A stretch of 64,000 nucleotides of DNA from Lactiplantibacillus pentosus (lineage in GTDB: Bacteria; Bacillota; Bacilli; Lactobacillales; Lactobacillaceae), in assembly GCF_003641185.1 (NCBI RefSeq), contig NZ_CP032757.1:124001-188000 (forward strand). The letters run 5' to 3'. Every line of letters begins with the position of its first letter. Position 1 is the stretch's first letter. The position numbers and the translations under genes are program-made. Below, in pieces: positions 27,291-36,618 of the stretch. The notes below the pieces were generated by a model, which was not told the DNA's origin, searched no databases, and saw only the letters and a list, made by a program, of their open reading frames with translations.

Positions 27291-27386
27291 TAATAGCAAA
27301 GTTAATATCAAAGATAATATCAAAGATAATATCAAAGTTAATATCAAAGTCGCTATCAAAGTTAATAGCAACGTTAATCGTAAAAA
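27291..27386. repeat. 12-bp tandem repeat upstream of an unknown gene
   Basis: About eight units with period exactly 12: TAATAGCAAAGT, TAATATCAAAGA (twice), TAATATCAAAGT (twice), then diverged CGCTATCAAAGT, TAATAGCAACGT and TAATCGTAAAAA. It ends 34 bases before ATG 27421. Position suggests an iteron-like or regulatory role, or an unstable slippage tract. Confidence 0.85.
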
Positions 27387-27420
27387 CGAGCGCATAAAAA
27401 CTCAGAAAAGTGGTGGCGAG

Positions 27421-28131
27421 ATGGTTAAACAAGGACGTTATGCAGGTGTCAGTAAGCAAAAGCGGCTCCGGCAATTAAAACAGCGGCATCAAGCACAGGA
27501 ACAGCGCGCGATTCGGCCTGGTGCAGTCGGTGAATTTCTGCAGGTGCGGTACCATTTAACACAGGCCGGCCAACAGCGGCCAGTCATGCGACAGACGATG
27601 CAACGCTTCATGTCGCGGTGGTTGGCGAATGCCCAAGATTTGCTAGATGAAGACGAGCAAACGACCTGGTCCATGACAGCACTCACCAAACAGGCAATGC
27701 AGCAATTCAATCGGCAACTGCCTTGGCAGGGTTATGCGCTGCTTGATCAGGAGATGCCCCGTTGGACGGCGTTTTTAACTAAGGAAGTTCCGGCTGTACC
27801 ACTGCAAGAACGAATTAGTCTAGTAGAACCACTGACCGTTGAGACGTGGCAAGATTGTCTGACCGAGCAGTTAGCGGTTAACACGATGCTAGCGATGACC
27901 CACAATAATCGCCAACAACTGCAACAAGTCCAGACAGATCAGATTCAGAGCTTGCAAACCAGCATTCAAACGGCGAATGGTGTTGATTGGGAGAAGGTTG
28001 CCCAATTATTGGGGCTGACCGTCACGGAACCGGATCCATTGACGAGCACGATGATGGATAACAAGACAAAACAGTGGCTGGAACGGTTAAATAAATTGAC
28101 ATCAGCAAAGTTTAATGCCGATGTTGAATGA
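27421..28131 (+). CDS. hypothetical protein, 236 aa
   Basis: A soluble protein with a basic N-terminal 35 residues (VSKQKRLRQLKQRHQAQEQ, likely nucleic-acid contact) and a Gln-rich helical remainder with a coiled-coil-like stretch at about 160-185 (NRQQLQQVQTDQIQSLQTSI). No family is recognised. The start is preceded by GTGGCGAG, a modest ribosome site. The hydrolase gene follows after 24 bases and may be cotranscribed. Confidence 0.7.
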   Translation: MVKQGRYAGVSKQKRLRQLKQRHQAQEQRAIRPGAVGEFLQVRYHLTQAGQQRPVMRQTMQRFMSRWLANAQDLLDEDEQTTWSMTALTKQAMQQFNRQLPWQGYALLDQEMPRWTAFLTKEVPAVPLQERISLVEPLTVETWQDCLTEQLAVNTMLAMTHNNRQQLQQVQTDQIQSLQTSIQTANGVDWEKVAQLLGLTVTEPDPLTSTMMDNKTKQWLERLNKLTSAKFNADVE

Positions 28132-28155
28132 TTAGTCAATAAAGGAGCGAGTGAG

Positions 28156-28938
28156 ATGCATTTCATAACGTCAGACCATGTTCAGTTAGATTATACGGAC
28201 CAGGGTAGCGGGCAACCAATCGTTATTTTGACGGGCTTTGGTGGCTCGAAGGATATTTGGCACGCCCAAATCCCAGTATTGGTGCAAGCAGGCTATCGGG
28301 TCATTAATCTAGATGGTCGGTGTCAAGGCCTGTCGGAGCACACGGTTAAGGGATTGCGGATGAGTCGCCGAGCCGTCGATGCCCATGAATTAATTGAAAA
28401 GTTGCAGCTAAAGCAGCCGATTCTGTTAGGTAACTCAATGGGTGCAGCGACCTGGTTTGCCTACGTTTCACTATATGGTGATACGGGAATCAAGGCGTTG
28501 ATCGATGTCGACCAGTCACCGAAGATGATCAATACCCCCGACTGGCCATACGGCTTCAAGTCGGTTCAGTGGGTCGACTTTCCGGACTATTTCCGGATGC
28601 CGCTCGGTCACTCGACGTTCAAACACATCGATGATGATACTTACGCGCGGGTCACGGCCGTGGAAGAGCAGGCGCCCTTTGATGGCAAGTTGATGTTTCC
28701 GCTATTAGTCAACCATGCGGTCCAAGACTGGCGCGACATTATTCGGCAACTCACCGTCCCGTTCCTGATTATTGCAGGCGAGAAATCGCCATTCTTTGAT
28801 TCAGATTTCGCTGCAGTGACGGCTAAAATGGCGCCATTAGGGCAAAGTGTCGTGGTTCCAGATGCCGGTCATATTGTGATGGCGGAGCAGTCGGCAGCGT
28901 TTAATGAGGCGTTGTTGGCGTTTTTGAGGACGCTGTAG
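28156..28938 (+). CDS. alpha/beta-hydrolase
   Basis: A 260-aa alpha/beta fold hydrolase. Nucleophile Ser in GNSMGA (about residue 96), oxyanion HG-like region at ILTGFGG, catalytic His in DAGHIVM near the end, and Asp in IIAGEKSPFF region. AAAGGAG precedes ATG. Similar to chloroperoxidase/lipase-type members; substrate unknown. Terminator at 28982-29028. Confidence 0.88.
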   Translation: MHFITSDHVQLDYTDQGSGQPIVILTGFGGSKDIWHAQIPVLVQAGYRVINLDGRCQGLSEHTVKGLRMSRRAVDAHELIEKLQLKQPILLGNSMGAATWFAYVSLYGDTGIKALIDVDQSPKMINTPDWPYGFKSVQWVDFPDYFRMPLGHSTFKHIDDDTYARVTAVEEQAPFDGKLMFPLLVNHAVQDWRDIIRQLTVPFLIIAGEKSPFFDSDFAAVTAKMAPLGQSVVVPDAGHIVMAEQSAAFNEALLAFLRTL

Positions 28939-28981
28939 ACTTTAGGAAAAATAAGCTACTTAAATAAGCAATCCAGTTGAA

Positions 28982-29028
28982 ATGTGCAGTGCGATTGGCA
29001 AAAGTTTGTCGATCGCACTGCACTTTTT
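28982..29028 (+). terminator. terminator after the hydrolase gene
   Basis: GTGCAGTGCGAT (28984-28995) pairs with ATCGCACTGCAC (29012-29023), followed by a T run. It separates the hydrolase from cas9. Confidence 0.92.
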
Positions 29029-29180
29029 GTATGCATCGTGAATAGGTGGATCTAGGTCGAATTATTTTAACACAGTTTGCGCTTACAATCGTTGACACGA
29101 ACAACTTTTGCCTGTTGCAAATGATTGGATGCTTGCGCGATAATAGGTGCATAATCTAAACATAATTGGAGGACATGTAA

Positions 29181-32100
29181 ATGAACGAACCGTATGGTGT
29201 GGGCTTAGATATCGGGACGAATTCGGTCGGTTGGACCGTCGTCGATATGAACGGACGTGTTAGAAAGGTCAAGGGGAAGACAGCTCTTGGCGCACGGTTA
29301 TTTAAGGAAGGTGCAACTGCCGAGGATCGTCGTGGCTTTCGAACAACTCGACGCCGTTTAAAACGGGTAAAGTGGCGGTTGCGATTGTTACGCGAATTTT
29401 TTGATCAACCAATCAGTAAAATCGATCCGAATTTTTTTGCCCGGCGTAAGTATTCGGATATCTCGCCTCGGGACCCGAACTACAATGGATTGGCAAAAAC
29501 GCTGTTCAATGACAGGACTGATCAGGAATTTTATCATGACTATCCCACAATTTACCATTTACGAGACAAGTTGATGACGAGCGACCGGAAATTTGACATT
29601 CGGGAAATCTACTTGGCAATTCATCATATTGTCAAATACCGCGGGAATTTTTTGCGTACTGGACCAGCCAGTCAATATGGTAGTGCAAGCTTGCATTTAG
29701 CGACTAGCTTCCAGAAGCTTAATGATCTGTTTGCTCAGTCCGAGGAGTCGTTAAATTTTAAGTTGGTAACTGATGAGGCACAACTTCAACAAATCCAGCA
29801 GATTTTGGTACGGACAGACTTATCACGTTCGGAACAGCAAAGACAAATTTGGCCACTCATGGTAGTTTTGATGGGAGCGACCGCTGCTGAAAAGAAGCGT
29901 CAAAAGGATTTTGCAAAAGAATTAGCGAACGCGCTGGTTGGTCTCAAAGCAAAGCTGAACGTGGTGACATTAACGAATGTCGATACCACAGTAGTAAAGG
30001 ATTGGACCTTTACGTTGGAGGAAAGCCAAGACAAGCTTCCGGAAATTGAAGAACAACTAAGCGAAGTTGGACAACAGATTATGGACGAAGTAATTCAGCT
30101 ATATGCCAGCGTCAATCTCGCGCAATTGATTCCAGCAGGTAAGCGTTTTTCACAACACATGGTTGAGAAATATAATCATCATGAAAAGAATCTAGAGCTG
30201 TTAAAAGCTTATATTCACTCACAGTCTGATTCAAAACGTGGGCGTGAGATTCGCGCAACCTATGATCGATATATCGATGGTGTCAAGAGCAAACCAGTCA
30301 CGCAGGAAATGTTCTACAAAGATTTAATGAAATACGTTGAGGCTGATGCTACATCGAATCATCTGGCAGCAGAGATTAAAGATGAAATTGACTCGGAACA
30401 ATTCATGCCGAAGTTGCGCACCAAGCAGAATGGCTCAATTCCATATCAAGTCCAACAATATGAATTAGATCAAATAATTAGTCATCAGAAAAAGTATTAT
30501 CCATGGCTTGGTGAAGAAAACCCCGTTGCTGAACGGCGCGGCAAGTTCCCATATAAGTTGGATGAACTAGTTGGTTTTCGGGTGCCTTACTATGTTGGAC
30601 CACTCATTACAAAAGAGGACCAACAAGCCACTTCTGGCGCTGGTTTTGCGTGGATGGTCCGTAAAGCAGATGGTCCAATCACACCATGGAATTTTGATCA
30701 AAAAGTTGATCGGATTGCTTCAGCGACGGCGTTTATTCAACGGATGCAAACAACGGATACTTACTTGATTGGTGAGGATGTCCTCCCAGCACGTAGCCTG
30801 ATTTATCAGCGCTTCATGGTGCTTAATGAATTGAATAATATGCGAGTTGAGGATCAAAAGCTGGCGCCGCGACAAAAACAACGTCTGTATAATCAAGTGT
30901 TTAAGCAACATCAACATGTTAGCGTCAAAAATATTCAGCAGAATTTGATGGATGCCGGTGAGTATCGAGAAACGCCCAAAATAACGGGACTTGCTGACCC
31001 TAAAGGATTCAATAGCTCGCTATCAACGTATCATGATTTCAAAAAGATTTTGCCTGAAGCAATCGCCGACGAACATAAGCGGGCTGATATTGAAAAAATT
31101 ATTTTATGGTCAACGACGTTTGAAGACAGTGCCATTTTTAAGCAGAAGCTTGAAGAAGTGGCCTGGTTGACGGATGCCCAACGTAAACAGCTTAGTGGAC
31201 TACGATACCGTGGTTGGGGACAGTTGTCGCATAAATTACTGACCGCCTTTAAGGACGACAACGGGCGTTCCGTCATGGATGGCTTGTGGGAGACCAGCGA
31301 TAACTTTATGCAGCTACGTAAGCAACCTGCAATTGAAACGCAGATTAAAGAGGCTAATCAAGCTAACCTAACTGATGCGGATATCCAAGATACCATCAAC
31401 GAATTGTACACGTCGCCACAGAATAAAAAAGCCATTCGTGAAGTGATGCTGGTACTAGACGATATCAAGAACGCGATGCACGGGCAAACACCAAGCTGGA
31501 TTTTCATTGAAGCAGCGCGCGGCGGTGGTGTTGCGGGTCGGCGGACGCAATCACGGTCCAAACAAATTGTGGAAGCTTACAAGAGCACAGCTAAAGAAAT
31601 CGTTAGTGAAAAAGTTCAGCATGAATTGAATGAAAAGATTAAAGCCAAGGCTGATTTTAATACGCGGCTTGTGCTCTATTTCTTGCAAAATGGTCGCGAC
31701 CTGTACACCAATGAAGCCATTAATATTGACCGGTTATCAGAGTACGATATCGACCACATTTTGCCGCAATCATTAGTCAAAGATGATTCGTTAGATAACC
31801 GGGTGCTGACTAGTGCGCGGATTAATCGAGAGAAAAACGATACGTTTGCTAGTGAGAAATTCGGTCGTAAGATGGGCGCGCAATGGCGAGAATTACATCG
31901 GAATGGCTTAATGACGCAACGCAAGCTTAAGCACTTGCTGATGCGACCAGATGAGATTAGCAAGCATGCGACGGACTTTATCAATCGGCAATTGGTTGAA
32001 ACACGTCAAGTCATCAAGCTGGTGGAAGAATTAATCAGTTCGGAATACCCATCAGCTTCAATTGTGGCCGTCAAAGCCAATCTAACGCACCAATTCCGAC

Positions 32101-33257
32101 AGACATTCAACTTCCCGAAACTTCGTGAAGTCAATGATTATCACCATGCGTTTGATGCGTCCTTAACAGCGTTTATCGGAATGTATTTATTGAAACAGTA
32201 TCCGAAGCTGGAACGATTCTTCGTTTATGGCAAGTTCGCTAAGCAGCCGATTAATTTAACGCGGTTCAATGTCATTCGCAAGCTGGCAGTTGCGGAGGAA
32301 CCAATTGCCAACATCGAAACGGGTGAAATTTTGTGGGATAAGACGGCTGATATTAAGTGTTTTGAAAAGCTGTACAACTACAAGCGATTACTGGTGACAC
32401 ATGAGGTCCGAGAGAATTATGGTGCGATGTTTGACCAAACAATTTTCAAAGCGACGGATAGCCGCAAGCGGTTGATTCAGAAGAAGAAAGGTTTCGCAAC
32501 GGAGACTTATGGGGGCTACACTGGTCGTACGCTAGCTTACTTGGCCATTGTTAAGGTAGTAACTAACAAAGACACCCAATATCAAGTGGTGGGGATTCCA
32601 ACAACTATGGTGACTCAAATTCAACAACTGGAAGCAAGCGGCTTGACTAGTAAACAAGCGGTCACAAAGGCCATCGGGGCAATGATCAATGAAAACAATA
32701 AGAAGTTACAATCTTATGAAGTACTACTGCCCAAGGTCCGCTTTGAACAAGTCGTACGAGATGAAGTGAAGGGGCACATTCATCGGTTCGCATTAGGGAC
32801 AGACACTTATTATCATAATATTCAAGAACTTTATTTACCGTTAACGATTCAGCGGGCGTTTTTGGGAAAGCGGAATGACACTGATGCTCAAACGGAGCAG
32901 AATTTATTGACAGTCTTTGAGACAACGTTAGCTCAAGTAAATCGGTATTTCCCACTCTATGAGATGAATAAGTTCAAGCAGATTTTGAATAGTGCTCAAG
33001 AGAAATTTGCAGCGTTGCCGACTAAGAATAAAACGGTCAAAAATAAATTAGTGACTGGTAAAGATGGTGTATTGAATAATTTGTTTATCGGTTTACATGC
33101 AAATGCATCGCTTGGTGATTTAAAGATTCTGGGGATGAAGACCGGTTTTGGAAAATTACAAGTTCCGGGCGGTTTGAAGCTAACCGACCAAGCAGAAATT
33201 ATTTATCAATCTCCAACGGGATTATTTGAACGGAAAGTGGCACTAAAAGATTTGTAG
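29181..33257 (+). CDS. cas9: Cas9, type II-A CRISPR endonuclease
   Basis: A full-length 1358-aa Cas9. RuvC-I GLDIGTNSVGW with Asp10; Arg-rich bridge helix at about 54-78; RuvC-II IFIEAARGGG with Glu777; HNH YDIDHILPQS with His859; RuvC-III HHAFDASLTAFIG with His988/His989 and Asp992. All catalytic residues are kept, so it should cut double-stranded DNA with a crRNA:tracrRNA guide. GGAGG before ATG. The order cas9-(tracrRNA)-cas1-cas2-csn2-array is that of lactobacillus type II-A loci. Confidence 0.98.
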   Translation: MNEPYGVGLDIGTNSVGWTVVDMNGRVRKVKGKTALGARLFKEGATAEDRRGFRTTRRRLKRVKWRLRLLREFFDQPISKIDPNFFARRKYSDISPRDPNYNGLAKTLFNDRTDQEFYHDYPTIYHLRDKLMTSDRKFDIREIYLAIHHIVKYRGNFLRTGPASQYGSASLHLATSFQKLNDLFAQSEESLNFKLVTDEAQLQQIQQILVRTDLSRSEQQRQIWPLMVVLMGATAAEKKRQKDFAKELANALVGLKAKLNVVTLTNVDTTVVKDWTFTLEESQDKLPEIEEQLSEVGQQIMDEVIQLYASVNLAQLIPAGKRFSQHMVEKYNHHEKNLELLKAYIHSQSDSKRGREIRATYDRYIDGVKSKPVTQEMFYKDLMKYVEADATSNHLAAEIKDEIDSEQFMPKLRTKQNGSIPYQVQQYELDQIISHQKKYYPWLGEENPVAERRGKFPYKLDELVGFRVPYYVGPLITKEDQQATSGAGFAWMVRKADGPITPWNFDQKVDRIASATAFIQRMQTTDTYLIGEDVLPARSLIYQRFMVLNELNNMRVEDQKLAPRQKQRLYNQVFKQHQHVSVKNIQQNLMDAGEYRETPKITGLADPKGFNSSLSTYHDFKKILPEAIADEHKRADIEKIILWSTTFEDSAIFKQKLEEVAWLTDAQRKQLSGLRYRGWGQLSHKLLTAFKDDNGRSVMDGLWETSDNFMQLRKQPAIETQIKEANQANLTDADIQDTINELYTSPQNKKAIREVMLVLDDIKNAMHGQTPSWIFIEAARGGGVAGRRTQSRSKQIVEAYKSTAKEIVSEKVQHELNEKIKAKADFNTRLVLYFLQNGRDLYTNEAINIDRLSEYDIDHILPQSLVKDDSLDNRVLTSARINREKNDTFASEKFGRKMGAQWRELHRNGLMTQRKLKHLLMRPDEISKHATDFINRQLVETRQVIKLVEELISSEYPSASIVAVKANLTHQFRQTFNFPKLREVNDYHHAFDASLTAFIGMYLLKQYPKLERFFVYGKFAKQPINLTRFNVIRKLAVAEEPIANIETGEILWDKTADIKCFEKLYNYKRLLVTHEVRENYGAMFDQTIFKATDSRKRLIQKKKGFATETYGGYTGRTLAYLAIVKVVTNKDTQYQVVGIPTTMVTQIQQLEASGLTSKQAVTKAIGAMINENNKKLQSYEVLLPKVRFEQVVRDEVKGHIHRFALGTDTYYHNIQELYLPLTIQRAFLGKRNDTDAQTEQNLLTVFETTLAQVNRYFPLYEMNKFKQILNSAQEKFAALPTKNKTVKNKLVTGKDGVLNNLFIGLHANASLGDLKILGMKTGFGKLQVPGGLKLTDQAEIIYQSPTGLFERKVALKDL

Positions 33258-33401
33258 AAAAAAAGATGTCGTCCAGTAAATGGGCGACATCTTGATACAT
33301 ATGTAATGGTCCGAATACGGACTCAAAAGGTGAAACTCGGCAAAATGCCTTGTTTGATCTTGACGCTAGTAGTCATATCAAGAAGGTTTAGAACTTGATA
33401 C
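33258..33401 (-). ncRNA. tracrRNA
   Basis: Read on the minus strand, the RNA starts near 33401 and has an anti-repeat (33394 down to 33356) complementary to most of the 36-bp CRISPR repeat. Next come a GGCA-TTT-TGCC hairpin, a GTCCG-TATT-CGGAC hairpin and a terminator stem (GATGTCG...CGACATC) with a T run ending at about 33258. Length about 144 nt. It is antisense to the cas genes. Repeats are therefore transcribed on the plus strand. Confidence 0.9.
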
Positions 33402-33407
33402 AAGTGA

Positions 33408-33436
33408 ATCTTATCATGGAAAGTGAAATTAATCAA
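33408..33436 (-). promoter_or_regulatory. tracrRNA promoter
   Basis: On the minus strand TTGATT (33436-33431) and TAAGAT (33413-33408) are exactly 17 bases apart, placing the start near 33401, seven bases before the anti-repeat. The site lies in the leader of cas1. Confidence 0.8.
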
Positions 33437-33450
33437 GGGAGCTGTTATGA

Positions 33451-34356
33451 ATGGGATGGCGCAATGTGATTATTACGCAACATGCTAAAGTTTCGTATTC
33501 GATGAATCGGATTATTGTTCAGACCAGTGCTGACAAACATGTGATTCCAGTGAGCGATATCCAGTTATTGTTAGTGGGGATGACTCAAGCTGTGATTACT
33601 AGTGCGGCTTTATGTGCATTAGCTGAAGCACATGTGAAGGTGATTTTCACAGATCACCAAGGCGAACCAATCAGTGAGGTCAACGACTATTATCCAACAC
33701 GTCGAACGGCAAAGTTAGTTCGGCAGCAAGTTGCCTGGCCAGAAAGTAGAATTGCCAAGCTATGGACGAAGAATATTGGCAGTAAAATTCTTAATCAGAT
33801 TCAAGTTATTGATTTTGTTGGTGGCAACGTTCAGCCGCTCGTTGATGAGTTGGACAAGTTGGAGTTAAACGATGTGACTAATCGCGAAGCTGTCGTGGCC
33901 AATAAGTATTTCTCATTGCTGTTTGGCGAGGACTTTTATCGACGAGATTTTAGTCCCATCAATGCAGCGTTGAACTATGGATACGCCGTCCTACTATCGA
34001 TGGTCAACCGTGAGATTGTTATGAATGGCTATCTCACTTGTATCGGAATCCATCATGAAAATAATGAGAATGAATTTAACCTAGGTTCTGATTTGATGGA
34101 GCCATTTCGACCAATTGTTGATCAATGGGTCAGTCAGCAACGTTTTGACGAATTCACGCCAGATGTCAAGATTGGCTTGGTTTCATTGTTGGATTTAGAG
34201 ATTGGATTCAATGGACATCAAACAATTGTCAGTCACGCGATTACAACGTATGTTGCAGATTGCCTGCATTACTTAAGCAGCGAAACAGAAGAGTTGAAGA
34301 TTGAGGTGAAATTACCAGATGAGGTATCGAGTCATGCGATTAATAGTCATGTTTGA
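33451..34356 (+). CDS. cas1: Cas1, type II integrase
   Basis: A 301-aa Cas1 with NVIITQHAKVSYSMNRIIVQ at the start (type II signature), an active-site Glu in NREAVVANKYF, His in IHHENNENEFN and Asp in DLMEPFRP. AAGGGA lies 11 bases before ATG; an out-of-frame ATG at 33447 is ignored. It works with Cas2 and Csn2 in spacer acquisition. Its end overlaps cas2. Confidence 0.97.
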   Translation: MGWRNVIITQHAKVSYSMNRIIVQTSADKHVIPVSDIQLLLVGMTQAVITSAALCALAEAHVKVIFTDHQGEPISEVNDYYPTRRTAKLVRQQVAWPESRIAKLWTKNIGSKILNQIQVIDFVGGNVQPLVDELDKLELNDVTNREAVVANKYFSLLFGEDFYRRDFSPINAALNYGYAVLLSMVNREIVMNGYLTCIGIHHENNENEFNLGSDLMEPFRPIVDQWVSQQRFDEFTPDVKIGLVSLLDLEIGFNGHQTIVSHAITTYVADCLHYLSSETEELKIEVKLPDEVSSHAINSHV

Positions 34357-34639
34357 TGTTCCAATGGACACATCGGATCAACGGCGTGCTTACCGGCATT
34401 TTCATAAAGCACTGATTCGTGAAGGCTTTTTAATGATGCAGTATTCAACCTATGTTCGAGTTTGCGTTAATAAGAAGGCGGCTGAATTTGTGGAAAAGCG
34501 CATTGCGCCACTGGCACCCAAGGGTGGAAAAGTGCAGACGATGACGGTCACTGAGAAACAGTATCAAGCCATGCACTATATTCAAGGTGCACCTAGTACG
34601 GATGTTCTAAATTCGGCTGAAAGGACGATCGTCATATGA
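34334..34639 (+). CDS. cas2: Cas2
   Basis: A 101-aa Cas2. ATG 34334 gives MRLIVMFDVPMDT with the usual beta-strand and Asp; a GAGGTAT ribosome site lies upstream. An ATG at 34319 is possible but lies before the site. The ferredoxin-like fold ends with TMTVTEKQYQAM. It overlaps cas1 by 23 bases and csn2 by 4 (ATGA). Confidence 0.96.
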   Translation: MRLIVMFDVPMDTSDQRRAYRHFHKALIREGFLMMQYSTYVRVCVNKKAAEFVEKRIAPLAPKGGKVQTMTVTEKQYQAMHYIQGAPSTDVLNSAERTIVI

Positions 34640-35313
34640 ATCTAACATATTACCCATTTTCACCGTTTAAAATCAACACTGGTCAGGTCAATGTCTTAGA
34701 CTTAGGAAACAGTCAAATGTACGCAGATATCTGTCAGGGATTTCGTGACCGGACGGATGACTTGCGTGTAAGCAACGATAATCTTGAATTGCAAACAACG
34801 AGCAGTCAATGCAGCTGGTATGGCGATTTGATGTTATCAGTCGATTTAAACCGCTTGTTTATGAAGAAGATACAGACCCAGATTATCAAGTTAATGGCTG
34901 ATGAACAACAAGTGGCCGTCTTGGATCAAAGCCGGGCCATGATTGCCAAAGTAATGGAAGCAAGTTTCCTATTGGATCTGCCATTAGATGTAGAGGAAGC
35001 ACCAGGATTAGATCAAGCTTTGAAGTTTGCTGGAATTCACTTTCCCACGGATTTAACGCATAATCCTAGTGCAGTTTTAGAGGCGCTTGTTCAAACTCAT
35101 GTTGAGCTAGGACTCAAGCAATGCCCTGTAATGACCAATGTCAGCCACTATTTGAACCCGGAACAATGGGCCGCTTTTGAACAGCAAGTGGCAGATTTAG
35201 GCACTACGGTTATTGTCATTGAATACTCAGAAACGAATCGGATGGAAAAGTTCAAGAATTGCTGTTATTATTATGTTGACGAGGATTTAGTAGACTGGCG
35301 TGATATGAATTAA
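34636..35313 (+). CDS. csn2: Csn2, type II-A adaptation protein
   Basis: A 225-aa protein starting MNLTYYPFSPFKI, typical for Csn2, which forms a ring around DNA ends during spacer capture. Presence defines subtype II-A. The ATG overlaps the cas2 stop. The stop is 24 bases before the first repeat, so any promoter for the array must lie inside this gene or be upstream. Confidence 0.95.
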   Translation: MNLTYYPFSPFKINTGQVNVLDLGNSQMYADICQGFRDRTDDLRVSNDNLELQTTSSQCSWYGDLMLSVDLNRLFMKKIQTQIIKLMADEQQVAVLDQSRAMIAKVMEASFLLDLPLDVEEAPGLDQALKFAGIHFPTDLTHNPSAVLEALVQTHVELGLKQCPVMTNVSHYLNPEQWAAFEQQVADLGTTVIVIEYSETNRMEKFKNCCYYYVDEDLVDWRDMN

Positions 35314-35337
35314 TTAGTAGATTATGTGAGAATGCCG

Positions 35338-36032
35338 GTCTTGAATAGTAGTCATATCAAACAGGTTTAGAACAAAATCATTTGTAAAGTTCAATGGCTT
35401 GTTGTCTTGAATAGTAGTCATATCAAACAGGTTTAGAACGACGCTAACGATCGCCCAACTAAGGTATGGGTCTTGAATAGTAGTCATATCAAACAGGTTT
35501 AGAACTTACCCGCTTGCATGGTACAATAGGAACATGTCTTGAATAGTAGTCATATCAAACAGGTTTAGAACGGCAGCGGACGGATGGTCTGCACCTGCGC
35601 TGTCTTGAATAGTAGTCATATCAAACAGGTTTAGAACGGAACGATGGGGAAATAAAGGTTCGCGCCGTCTTGAATAGTAGTCATATCAAACAGGTTTAGA
35701 ACAAGAGTATCAGGATGCCCTAAAGACTGCTAGTCTTGAATAGTAGTCATATCAAACAGGTTTAGAACTTTAAATTCTCCTTTATCTCTTATCGTTTTGT
35801 CTTGAATAGTAGTCATATCAAACAGGTTTAGAACTTGCTGTTAAGCTAACTGGCGACATGAGCAGTCTTGAATAGTAGTCATATCAAACAGGTTTAGAAC
35901 TTCCCATATTTCCGTTCAAACAACGTAACTGTCTTGAATAGCAGTCATATCAAACAGGTTTAGAACCGAGCCAAACAAAATTTCGATGTTCAGCAAGTCT
36001 TGAATAGCAGTCATATCAAATAGAGTTAGAGC
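35338..36032 (+). CRISPR. CRISPR array, 11 repeats and 10 spacers, type II-A
   Basis: Repeats of 36 bp begin GTCTTGAATAGTAGTC and end CAAACAGGTTTAGAAC. Starts: 35338, 35404, 35470, 35536, 35602, 35667, 35733, 35799, 35865, 35931 and 35997. Spacers are 30 bp except the fifth (35638-35666), which is 29. Repeat 10 has one change (TAGCAG for TAGTAG); repeat 11 keeps it and is degenerate at the 3' end (AATAGAGTTAGAGC). The leader is therefore at the csn2 side and the oldest spacers at the right. Transcribed on the plus strand, from the anti-repeat orientation. Confidence 0.98.
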
Positions 36033-36186
36033 ACTTTTCTTAGTATGTATTTGTACGCGCCTAGTCAAAGAAAGTCCGTTGTTAGATCTATATTTTAATC
36101 CTAGGGATATTTGACCGGGGGTCGCTAAGGGCTTAGCTCATACGAGTAAAATCAGATTGTCACTAGGTGGACGATAAATTCTTGCT

Positions 36187-36241
36187 TCGAGAAAAAGGTT
36201 TGGCATCTTTCTCGATAATCGATGTCTTCTGCAATGACATC
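36187..36241. other. two small hairpins downstream of the array
   Basis: TCGAGAAA (36187-36194) pairs with TTTCTCGA (36208-36215); GATGTC (36221-36226) pairs with GACATC (36236-36241). Neither has a T run. Region 36033-36273 shows no gene. Confidence 0.5.
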
Positions 36242-36273
36242 TATGCTTAGGCGCATACAGGGAGATGTTCACA

Positions 36274-36516
36274 ATGACGGTAAAAGTACAAAAACAAGGT
36301 CATTCACTAATGATTCCGATACCGGCAAACTTCCATGTTAAAGATAACGCGGAATATCAACCGGTTATGGATGACGACACCGGAATCTTATCGTTTATCC
36401 CAGTGCATGAAAATATCTTTGAACAAAATCCTGACTATGACTTTCAAACTGCGCTCAAAGAAATGAGTTTACCCGATAATGGGGAACTGGTTGATAAAGA
36501 AAACGTTTGGGAATGA
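36274..36516 (+). CDS. MazE/PemI-like antitoxin, apparently orphan
   Basis: An 80-aa protein of the AbrB/MazE swapped-hairpin type: MTVKVQKQGHSLMIPIPANF followed by an acidic C-terminal tail ending DKENVWE. ATG 36274 follows an AGGGAG site; the ATG at 36265 lies inside that site. A MazF/PemK toxin gene would be expected right after but none is found by 36619. It may be a remnant, an addiction-free anti-toxin or a regulator. It lies between the array and the ATPase. Confidence 0.7.
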   Translation: MTVKVQKQGHSLMIPIPANFHVKDNAEYQPVMDDDTGILSFIPVHENIFEQNPDYDFQTALKEMSLPDNGELVDKENVWE

Positions 36517-36618
36517 ATCAGAAGTAGCATCGCAGTCATGCAATTCAATCTGGGTTTTTGCAGAGGTCCATGCTTGTTATATTAGTAAAGCGATACCGCA
36601 ACCTCAACTCTACGCACC

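Noticed and set aside
27073..27474. Minus-strand frame coding Asn-Phe-Asp-Ile repeats over the 12-bp tandem repeat
   Set aside because: A 12-bp period leaves every frame open; low complexity and overlaps the permease gene end.
33447..33450. ATG 33447 as cas1 start
   Set aside because: It is out of frame with cas1.
35338..36032. Promoter inside each CRISPR repeat
   Set aside because: TTGAAT could serve as -35 but no -10 box follows at proper spacing.
36517..36618. Remnant of a MazF/PemK toxin after the antitoxin gene
   Set aside because: No frame shows toxin motifs.
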